Positions 1 to 5,747 of a stretch of 8,802 nt of DNA are shown here, one piece after another. Every line of letters begins with the position of its first letter. Position 1 is the stretch's first letter. Under the pieces are notes generated by a model that had not been told where the DNA came from, ran no database searches, and worked only from the letters and a program-made list of their open reading frames with translations. The translations under genes were made by a program, and so were the position numbers. Source of the stretch: Planctomycetaceae bacterium (GTDB lineage Bacteria > Planctomycetota > Planctomycetia > Planctomycetales > Planctomycetaceae). The stretch is taken from NCBI GenBank assembly GCA_003503535.1, contig DOCI01000298.1, positions 330 to 9,131 on the forward strand, in the 5' to 3' direction.

Positions 1-252
1 CGGACCGCGGCGACGGGATTATTGTTGTATTCGTTGATCGTCTGGTGGCACGAAACAAAGTGTCCTCACCCAGCCAAGTCGCTTCGATCCTGGAGAGGCA
101 AGCGGCATCCATCGTTTGCAGACATGCTGGCTGGCTTACGCTCTGAGACCCTGAAAACCATGATGAAAACGAATTTATCAACACTCGACATCCCGCCGGG
201 TGTGAGAAAACATATTCAACATTTAACACGTCTAATCGAATTTGCCGCCTAA
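1..252 (+). CDS. Transposase, C-terminal end (partial at window edge)
   Basis: The frame is open from base 1 to the TAA at 250-252, giving about 83 codons of a protein whose start lies outside the window. The visible start (A-A-T-G-L-L-L-Y-S-L followed by W-W-H) and the later F-A-D-M-L and L-R-S-E segments resemble the C-terminal tail of transposases common in planctomycetes, downstream of the DDE core. No catalytic residue is visible, so the IS family cannot be named. An internal ATG at 22 is not a credible start, because the similarity begins before it. The product would be a DNA transposase acting on its own element. Whether the element is complete depends on sequence to the left. Family recognition is from memory, not from a search. 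Confidence 0.55.
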   Translation, partial: RTAATGLLLYSLIVWWHETKCPHPAKSLRSWRGKRHPSFADMLAGLRSETLKTMMKTNLSTLDIPPGVRKHIQHLTRLIEFAA

Positions 253-282
253 AAGTGCGAAAGTCGAACTCAGTAAATTAAT
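253..282 (+). other. Probable right end of the first IS
   Basis: The short stretch between the transposase stop and the next gene should contain the element's right terminal repeat; a GTGCGAAAGTCGAAC segment at about 255-269 is a candidate. The partner repeat is outside the window, so this cannot be confirmed. No convincing Shine-Dalgarno sequence for the next gene is seen here. Confidence 0.25.
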
Positions 283-1584
283 ATGAAGCATTATCCGGCA
301 AAATTGAATATTGACTTATCACTGCAGCCAGATTTGACGATTCATCGCTCGGGTTGGCCTTGGGCGATGAAGGCACTAGATGTATTGCATCTTCCTGCGG
401 GGGTGCTGTTCGACAGTTTTCTAGAGCGAACATTCTGTTGGATGAAAGGAAACGAGTTAAAGAAAAAACGTATTCCTTACACAAGACCATGGGTTGGCAT
501 TATTCATAATCCTCCGGGTATCCCGGTCTGGCATGACTATTCCACATCTCCTCAAGAATTCATGAGGACTAACGAATTTCAAGACTCACTTGAATTTTGC
601 CACGGAATTTTTGTCCTTTCAGAATACTTGCGGGATTGGCTGTCAAAACAAGTTAACGTTCCAGTTGAATCTCTTGTGCATCCAACCGACTTAAATATTG
701 AAAAATTCAATTTTGAAAAATATCAACAAGCATCTAACCGCAGTTTAATTCAAGTTGGATGGTGGTTGCGGAGAATGACATCCATATACCGAATACCAAC
801 GACCTCAGTGCAAAAATGTCTGCTTGATACCAATACTGAAATAACACAGTTTCTCCTGGAAAGAGAACAACAAGAATCCAAATTCACAAAACAGGAGCGA
901 GAGTCGGTTAAGAGGATCAGCTATTTGAACAACGCAGCCTATGATAAATTGCTCGTCGAAAACATCGTATTCATAGACCTCTACGATAGCAGTGCAAATA
1001 ATACAATCATCGAGTGCATTGCTCGTCATACTCCACTTCTTGTTAACCCACTTCCCGCAGTCCAAGAATACTTGGGTGACAATTACCCTTTTTATTTTAA
1101 AACTGTTGAAGAAGCTGCCCGGAAGGCAGAAGATTTGGAGTTAATTGAGGAAACTACGAATTACTTATCGCAACTCTCTAAATTCAAACTAGACCGTGAA
1201 TATTTTTGCTATAGTATAGTTAACTCTACAGTGTATGAATCTCTCGATATAAATCTTTACAGCAATCATTCAAAACAGAAACGACCGCATTTGTCAGCCC
1301 AGCTTGTGGATGAAAAACACGGTCTAATTCAAGTTGATATTGAACTCATGCGTAGCCCATTCGGTCAAGTGGTTGTTGACTGGCTAGAAATCAAACACAG
1401 CGATGTACAAAAATCTCAAGCGATCACTCAAGCCATAATCAAAAAAATACGAGGTTTATCTCCAAAAGAAGCTAGCAGGATAACCAGTATTGATTTCCAC
1501 GGTGAATGTCAGAAAGAAGAAAAGTACTCTCGTATAACATACTTAACAATTTCCCTGATACAGAAAGCGTTAGAAGCTGTTTGA
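283..1584 (+). CDS. GT-B-like glycosyltransferase with unknown C-terminal extension
   Basis: This 433-residue protein resembles a family of soluble, glycosyltransferase family 1-like enzymes that should move a sugar from an activated donor during surface-polysaccharide synthesis; donor and acceptor cannot be read from the sequence. Family-like segments are HRSGW at 21-25, the IIHNPP strand at 73-78, SL-E-C-GIFVLSEY at 102-115, LVHPTD at 131-136, QVGWWLR at 157-163 (start of the second Rossmann half), and N-T-I-I-E-C at 240-245 followed by PLLVNPLPAVQEYLG at 251-265, where GT-B enzymes bind the nucleotide. There is no signal peptide or membrane segment. Residues from about 330 to 433 are not part of the usual fold and I do not recognise them. 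The ATG at 283 is preceded by an in-frame TAA three codons upstream, which fixes the N-terminus, although no clear ribosome binding site is visible. The gene is visibly more AT-rich than the IS DNA around it, which suggests separate ancestry. Confidence 0.7.
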   Translation: MKHYPAKLNIDLSLQPDLTIHRSGWPWAMKALDVLHLPAGVLFDSFLERTFCWMKGNELKKKRIPYTRPWVGIIHNPPGIPVWHDYSTSPQEFMRTNEFQDSLEFCHGIFVLSEYLRDWLSKQVNVPVESLVHPTDLNIEKFNFEKYQQASNRSLIQVGWWLRRMTSIYRIPTTSVQKCLLDTNTEITQFLLEREQQESKFTKQERESVKRISYLNNAAYDKLLVENIVFIDLYDSSANNTIIECIARHTPLLVNPLPAVQEYLGDNYPFYFKTVEEAARKAEDLELIEETTNYLSQLSKFKLDREYFCYSIVNSTVYESLDINLYSNHSKQKRPHLSAQLVDEKHGLIQVDIELMRSPFGQVVVDWLEIKHSDVQKSQAITQAIIKKIRGLSPKEASRITSIDFHGECQKEEKYSRITYLTISLIQKALEAV

Positions 1585-1647
1585 GTAATCGAAGACTGTC
1601 CAATAATCTTTGAAAACTAGGGTTTTCCTGATGACGGGAAAAAAGTA

Positions 1648-1687
1648 CGACTCCCTTTTTTGGTCCTGCTCGACGCGAAGGGAGTCG
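1648..1687 (+). promoter_or_regulatory. Hairpin burying the Shine-Dalgarno of the IS5-like transposase
   Basis: CGACTCCCTT at 1648-1657 is a perfect reverse complement of AAGGGAGTCG at 1678-1687, with a 20-nt loop. The right arm contains the AAGGGAG Shine-Dalgarno sequence, 8 nt before the ATG at 1693. A transcript entering from upstream would fold the site shut. A transcript starting inside the loop would not. This arrangement is known to silence transposase translation from read-through transcripts in IS10 and IS50; applying it here is inference. Confidence 0.55.
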
Positions 1688-1692
1688 CACTC

Positions 1693-1881
1693 ATGAAGCG
1701 TCAAGTTTATCCTTATGATCTGAAAGAGAGCCAATGGCAGTTAATAAAAATGTTGCCAGCCCAGTATTTCGGACGTGGTCGTCCGAGAATAGACCTGGGT
1801 CAGGTCATCAATGCCTTTTTCTCTCTGCAAAAGGCAGGGCAATCGCAGGAGAATGGCACTGGGGGGAAGCACGGCACTTAA
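1693..1881 (+). pseudogene. IS5-family transposase, N-terminal fragment
   Basis: From the ATG at 1693, placed 8 nt after an AAGGGAG ribosome binding site, the protein reads [10 protein letters not shown], then E-S-Q-W-Q-L-I, then G-R-G-R-P-R and V-I-N-A-F-F. This is the typical opening of IS5-family transposases (DUF4096-type N-terminal domain: Y-P-S-D-L, E-Q-W, G-G-R-P-R, V-N-A-I-F-Y). The match ends at about residue 46 (near 1832), where these proteins normally continue with a G-C-Q-W-R segment. Here an unrelated run of about 16 residues leads to TAA at 1879-1881. The DDE catalytic domain is absent, so this is a truncated, inactive gene. A longer in-frame reading from 1660 is possible, but the conserved start is at 1693. 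Confidence 0.65.
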
Positions 1882-1916
1882 GACGTTTTATACAATTCAT
1901 CCGCACGCAATAGCAG

Positions 1917-2357
1917 TCATTCCCTTAACCAATCATTAATTACTCGCAATTCCTCAGGAAGTCGGACACGTAGCCCATCCAACATGTAAACAACCAGCTT
2001 CTTTACTCGTATCTCTTGCTTCACCGTTTTGAGGCTATCGAGATTTCTTTCCATCATATGGGGAGATACAAATTTGAAACGAGACTGCTCAAATCGATCC
2101 GCCCAATATTCCACAAGTCTTTCACCTATAAAATGCCAAATTGATGATTGAGCAATAATGTATTTGGACAAACGGTAAATTACGATGCTTTGATCTAATA
2201 GCTGATGCTGGAATTCTCTCTCACGGCAAAATGAGCGTAGTAAAAGCGCGAGAATACTTGCCTCTGTTGCGTCGGCTGTATATGCCACCTTAACGAAAGG
2301 AGTGAGGTCACTACCGTCATGATGAAGTGAGAACGCTTGCATTACCTCTATGACCAA
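1917..2357 (-). pseudogene. Helical-repeat protein, 3' part (downstream of a frame change)
   Basis: This is the C-terminal third of the gene that begins in the segment above 2348. It lies in the -1 frame relative to that segment. In this frame translation can be followed back to the A-run at 2385-2391, giving K-K-L-F-G-N-T-G-F-D-P-L-V-I-E-V at the junction, which flows naturally into about 145 further residues. The formal start at 2357 is a TTG with no Shine-Dalgarno sequence and is unlikely to be used. The product is mostly helical and rich in charged and aromatic residues, with no recognisable catalytic motif and no membrane segment. It ends in R-V-I-N-D-W-L-R-E at a TGA just before the IS5-like remnant, so that insertion may also have trimmed the natural end. 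Function is unknown. Confidence 0.5.
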
Positions 2358-3280
2358 AGGATCAAATCCAGTATTCCCAAACAGTTTTTTTCATTCATCA
2401 GTTCAATTGCATTAGTCAATTCGATGAACTCTAATTGCGATTTGGCAGCGCCGTCTACAATGGTTGGAATCACGCCGTAGTAAAGGAACTGTTTGAAAAC
2501 CTGTCCCCATAATTCTTCGCCGGACTTATCGATTATCATGCGTGCATCAAAACCACCTTTCGCGACTATTTGCTGGTTTTGCTGCTGTAATTGATGAGAA
2601 GCGATGAATGCTGTGCAGCATTCGTAAGCAAAATCGATTGCAGCTGGCCAGTTTCCTTCTCTTACCGAGTGGGGAATCAACGCCTCTGAAATTACCCATA
2701 TTGAAGTCAGGACTCCTTTCTGACGAGCGTCCTCTATTCCGAATTCACCCCAGAATTTTGCTCGATCATGTTTTCCAACAGCAATCGCAAAAAGTGTCAG
2801 TGTTGTTGGTATCATGTCAAACGTTTTATATGGCCCCTCGTCGAACCAATTTGCAGCTTTTTCATTCCATCCGAGAAGTGCTCCGCGGACTGGCACTGTA
2901 TAGGATTCTTCTGGTGCATTTCCAAAGAGAGCCATCGAAAAAAAGTACCCGAGAGAATTCCCAATAATTACGTATCGCGATCTCCACTCCACACTCACAC
3001 GCTCTTCATGTTTGAGAAGGTGCGTGAATGCATTATCCAAACAGACGTAACACTCCTCGAAGTGCTCCCGAAAACCTGACGCATTAGCTGCTTCTCCCAA
3101 AGCAGTGATGAGACTCAAAGAGGCGACATCCTTTTGGTTCCTCTGCGCAATCTCAACAGACTGGCGAGCGAGCGTGAGCGACTCTTCCTCGTCAGTTAAA
3201 GCGGTCGCAACGGATAATTCCAAATATGTCTGGTAGCGAATTTCGTCAAATGACTGCACATCGAGATCAATTGCTAGTCT
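2348..3280 (-). pseudogene. Helical-repeat (TPR-like) protein, 5'-truncated by an IS
   Basis: The GTG at 3259 gives 303 residues, but the frame stays open upstream (L-R-L-A-I-D-L-D-V-Q-S) into the left end of the IS at 3284, so the true start has been lost. Alternating amphipathic helices with A/L-rich spacing (for example T-L-A-R-Q-S-V-E-I-A and S-L-I-T-A-L-G-E-A-A) suggest a TPR-like alpha-solenoid. Such domains usually mediate protein contacts or form the sensor half of larger signalling or NTPase proteins. That is known of the fold; nothing here proves a role. There is no signal peptide or membrane helix in what remains. The frame closes at TAG 2348-2350, thirteen codons after a run of seven A at which the coding signal moves to the -1 frame. 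The original protein was at least about 445 residues long. The missing start makes function in this copy unlikely. Confidence 0.5.
2384..2390 (-). other. A_AAA_AAC slippery heptamer at a frame junction
   Basis: On the minus strand the upper reading frame runs GAA AAA AAC TGT at 2392-2381. This phases the heptamer A AAA AAC exactly as a -1 ribosomal frameshift signal would need. A -1 slip continues with CTG TTT GGG and enters the 1917-2357 frame without a stop. No strong stimulatory stem was seen just downstream. The same fusion would follow from one extra A by polymerase slippage, or the site may simply carry a one-base deletion in the A-run. Confidence 0.45.
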
Positions 3281-3283
3281 TAG

Positions 3284-3295
3284 CAGCCCGTTGAA
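3284..3295 (+). repeat. Left terminal inverted repeat of the 1508-bp IS
   Basis: CAGCCCGTTGAA matches the complement of 4780-4791 at 12 of 12 positions. The identity ends immediately inside this stretch. Confidence 0.8.
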
Positions 3296-3366
3296 AAACT
3301 CTCAGGATGTCACTAAATTCCGCTTCGTTTATTTCTCTCTACTTTCTTCTTCGCAGGTCTATTCCG

Positions 3367-4773
3367 ATGAGTCTGGGACGACGGAAATCTCAACGGCAGC
3401 AGGAACTGTTTGTTCCCACTCAGGAGTTGCCGAAAACTCCTCGGCATGTGTTTTACGAACGCTTGAACCGATTGCTGGCCGAGCATAACTTCGACACGTT
3501 TCTGGAAGAACTCTGCACCCCATATTACACCGCTGTCTCAGGACGGCCGGGTGTGCCGCCGGGGGTTTACTTTCGGATGCTGCTGATCGGTTATTTTGAA
3601 GGGCTCGATTCTCAACGCGGGATCGCCTGGCGATGTGCCGACAGTTTTTCGCTACGAGAATTCCTCGGCTTCAAAATCACAGAAGCGACACCCGACCATT
3701 CTTCGCTGACTCGCATCCGCCAGCGACTACCGCTCAGTGTACACAATCAAGTCTTTACGTTTGTACTCAAGATCGCCAGTGAAGAACTCTCGTTGATCGG
3801 CCTGGATATCGGCGTCGACTCCACCATGATCGAAGCCAATGCGGCCATGAAAAGTATTGTCCGTAAAGAGACCGGAGAAGACTGGAAAGAATATCTCAAG
3901 AGATTGATGATTGAAGCCGGCGAGATCGAAGAGGACGACTAACCGAACGATGAAGATTTGCGACGCTTTGATCGTAAACGATCGAAGAAAGGCGAGAAGA
4001 ACGTCTCGAATACCGACTGGGAATCGCCGACAGATCCGGACAGCCGTATTGTTAAAATGAAGGATGGTCGGACCCATTTGGGTTATAAACTTGAGCATGT
4101 GATCGATTTGGAGACCGAACTGATCCTGCATGCCGGAGTGCATCACGGCACCGATCATGACACACAAACAGTGGTCGGCAATGTCGTCTCGGCTCAGGTC
4201 CATCTGGACGAGGCGGAAACAGATGCGGAGATTATGAATGTCGTGGCCGACAAGGGGTATTACAAAGCGGAGGTACTGTCTCAACTGCAGTGGATGGATC
4301 TATCGGCCCACATTCCGGAAAAATCCAACGCGACAAAACTCTCACAATCAGACCCACATTACTGGTCGCGGCTCATGAATCGTCTGGAAACCCGCAGTCG
4401 TCGTGGCCGGAAGAAACAGCGATTGCGAAGCGAGCGAGTGGAACGCAGTTTTGCCCACAGCTGCGAAACCGGTGGAGCGAGGCGAAGTCACTTGCGAGGA
4501 CTCGCAGAGATCCGCAAACGTTACTCGATCCACGCGGCTGCACAAAACCTGGGCATCGTACTCAGAAAACTGCTCGGAGCGGGCACCCCGCGAGGTTTGA
4601 TGGGACTCTGGCGGCGTTTTGCGTCGAGATTTCCACTGGAGATGCTTCAGAAACGAATCTCAGCATGCCGAGAAACCTTCAACAGGCTTCAGACCAACCT
4701 GAAAACAAATTTCCGGAACCAATTTGGAATCTACAAAAACGAAATCTTGTATCAAGTCAAAACGACCTGTTAA
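3367..4773 (+). pseudogene. IS5/IS1182-type DDE transposase with an in-frame TAA
   Basis: From the ATG at 3367 (AGG about 9 nt upstream; M-S-L-G-R-R-K is the usual start) one frame runs 468 codons to TAA at 4771-4773, but it is broken by TAA at 3940-3942 (codon 192). Everything on both sides of that stop matches the family: G-V-P-P-G-V-Y-F-R-M-L-L-I-G-Y near 62-76, G-I-A-W-R-C-A-D near 85-92, then D-S-T with catalytic D151, A-D-K-G-Y-Y with D295, and R-V-E-R-S-F-A-H with E359, followed by N-L-G-I-V-L-R-K-L and G-T-P-R-G. The full DDE triad is therefore present, but the second D and the E lie after the stop. A single base change (for example CAA or GAA to TAA) explains it. The 191-residue N-terminal product alone cannot catalyse transposition. 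The gene would cut and join the 12-bp ends if the stop were absent. Confidence 0.85.
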
Positions 4774-4779
4774 GACAAA

Positions 4780-4791
4780 TTCAACGGGCTG
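4780..4791 (+). repeat. Right terminal inverted repeat of the 1508-bp IS
   Basis: TTCAACGGGCTG is the exact complement of the left end, and it lies 6 bases after the transposase stop codon. Confidence 0.8.
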
Positions 4792-5121
4792 TTAACCAAC
4801 GCCAGTAAAGAAATACAGCGAGTAGGCCCATTGAAGCTGCGTGAGCATCTGGTGTGAAAAAACTGCCATGGGCAATCATTGTGGGTGAAAACGCCCAAAG
4901 CGTGATGGCCAGTATCGATCCCCAGTTTCCATACAATTCTCTCGTCCACAAACAACAGACAACCATGCCAATGACGCAAAATGGAATACATGCCCAGCGC
5001 CCGTACGTAGTCAGCCAGAGGGAGCGATATCCATTGACCCACATGAAATCTGGTCCCACATAGAATACGGCTCGCGATCCCGGTGAGTCATTAAACGCAG
5101 ACCAATCCGCTTCGTACCCTT
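4792..5121 (-). pseudogene. GT39/ArnT-type membrane glycosyltransferase, internal fragment
   Basis: About 109 codons on the minus strand read G-Y-E-A-D-W-S-A-F, then V-G-P-D-F, N-G-Y-R-S-L-W-L, R-W-A-C-I-P-F, R-E-L-Y-G, A-F-S-P-T-M-I-A-H-G, and end in F-L-Y-W-R-W-L. This order matches the N-terminal third of PMT/ArnT-like glycosyltransferases, integral membrane enzymes that use polyprenyl-phosphate sugars on the outer face of the membrane. The A-F-S-P-x-x-x-A-H-G-x-x-x-P-D-A segment is the characteristic part of the family, and two hydrophobic helices flank it. The N-terminus is lost at the join with a partial IS (about 5120) and everything after W-R-W-L is lost at the right end of the 1508-bp IS. 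It is a non-functional relic, showing that a glycan-modification gene once stood nearby. Reading frames that start within the IS sequence (for example up to 5212) are artefacts. Confidence 0.7.
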
Positions 5122-5584
5122 GGGTACAAGATCGAACATGTTGTCGATTTGGAGACCGAACTGATCCTGCATGCCGGAGTGCATCACGGCACCGATCATG
5201 ACACACAGACACTGGTTGGCAATATTGTCTCGGCTCAAGTCAATCTGGATGAGGCCGAAACAGATGCGGAGATTATGAATGTCGTGGCCGACAAGGGATA
5301 TTACAAAGCGGAGGTGCTGGCTCAACTGCAGTGGGTGGAGTTAACAGCCCACATCCCGGAGAAATCGAAGGCGGCAAAACTCTCACGGTCAGACCCACAT
5401 TACTGGTCGCGACTGATGAATCGACTGGATACTCGCAGTCGTCGTGGCCGGAAGAAACAACGATTAAGAAGCGAGCGAGTGGAACGCAGCTTTGCTCACA
5501 GCTGCGAAATCGGTGGAGCGAGGCGAAGTCACTTGCGAGGCCTCGCAGAGATCCGCAAACGATACAGCATCCACGCGGCTGAAC
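5120..5584 (+). mobile_element. Second, diverged IS copy, internal fragment (transposase middle)
   Basis: This stretch aligns with 4081-4547 of the 1508-bp IS, in the same orientation, at roughly 90% nucleotide identity by eye. It encodes the section from about L-G-Y-K-I-E-H-V through A-D-K-G-Y-Y (second catalytic D) and R-V-E-R-S-F-A-H (catalytic E) to R-Y-S-I-H-A-A. Both ends are missing: there is no first catalytic D, no terminal repeat, and unrelated sequence follows A-A. A base is missing near 5125 compared with the full copy (G-G-G-T-A-C where the other has G-G-G-T-T-A-T), right at the junction with the GT39 fragment. The number of differences says it is a related element, not a recent duplicate of its neighbour. 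The open frame continues about 28 codons past the homology to a TAG at 5665-5667, giving a meaningless tail. Confidence 0.8.
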
Positions 5585-5684
5585 TTGGCACACAACTGCG
5601 GGAGGGTATCTTGTTTGCACCAACTTCAACAAACTCGAAGCAGACACCCAACCGATATGCGAAGTAGTGGAACCGCCGCGGACT
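5585..5684. other. Unassigned 100-bp spacer between two elements
   Basis: Nothing here is confidently recognised. One plus-strand frame is open across it and, if the next IS and one ACTC copy are removed, joins in frame to the IS3-family orfB remnant after 7247. It may therefore be the left part of that remnant. Confidence 0.3.
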
Positions 5685-5688
5685 ACTC
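5685..5688 (+). repeat. Target-site duplication, left copy (ACTC)
   Basis: ACTC directly precedes the IS left end and recurs at 7247-7250 directly after its right end. Confidence 0.7.
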
Positions 5689-5707
5689 AGTCGTCCCTGA
5701 ATAACCC
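5689..5707 (+). repeat. Terminal inverted repeat, transposase-distal end of the 1558-bp IS
   Basis: This 19-bp stretch matches the complement of 7228-7246 with two mismatches. Confidence 0.8.
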
Positions 5708-5747
5708 CGATCATACGTTTTGACGCCTGATTTGTTCAGGTGCGTGT

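Larger units (their letters stand above)
1591..1881 (+). mobile_element. IS5-like element, left-end remnant
   Basis: A left non-coding leader (about 1591-1692) is followed by the N-terminal part of a transposase. The element then stops abruptly, and no DDE core or matching right inverted repeat is found before the next gene ends at 1917. The outer left boundary is a guess based on the GACTGTCCAATAATC stretch. It is a dead remnant unable to move by itself. Confidence 0.55.
3284..4791 (+). mobile_element. IS5/IS1182-type insertion sequence, 1508 bp, complete ends
   Basis: A perfect 12-bp terminal inverted repeat, CAGCCCGTTGAA at 3284-3295 and its complement at 4780-4791, encloses one transposase gene. 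The bases just outside are TTAG (3280-3283) and TTAA (4792-4795). These fit the four-base YTAR-like targets of this group but are not an exact duplication, so either one base has mutated or the two flanks come from different events. The left flank interrupts the helical-repeat gene and the right flank interrupts a GT39 glycosyltransferase fragment. The element is probably immobile on its own, because its transposase carries an internal stop. Confidence 0.8.

Noticed and set aside
1612..1642. GAAAAC-TAGG-GTTTTC and the overlapping TTTTCC/GGAAAA repeats after the glycosyltransferase as a terminator.
   Set aside because: The stems are 6 bp, AT-rich and mutually exclusive, and they probably belong to the end region of the IS5-like remnant.
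2608..3079. Two overlapping plus-strand open frames of about 100-120 codons.
   Set aside because: They lie opposite the helical-repeat gene, have skewed composition and show no conserved motif or ribosome binding site.
3940..3942. Stop codon in the 1508-bp IS transposase as a programmed readthrough or recoding site.
   Set aside because: It is TAA, not the TGA used for selenocysteine. There is no slippery run, and both sides are in the same frame, so an ordinary nonsense mutation is simplest.
5529..5714. Minus-strand reading beginning M-I-G-V-I-Q-G-R-L-S, like the start of sugar-phosphate isomerase/epimerase proteins.
   Set aside because: Most of those codons are the terminal inverted repeat of the 1558-bp IS, and the residues after them do not continue like the family. 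The match is a coincidence.
5724..5742. Small inverted repeat (CCTGA / TCAGG with a 5-nt loop) after the transposase stop at 5748, as a terminator.
   Set aside because: The stem is only 5-7 bp including a wobble pair, and there is no T-run on the transcribed side.
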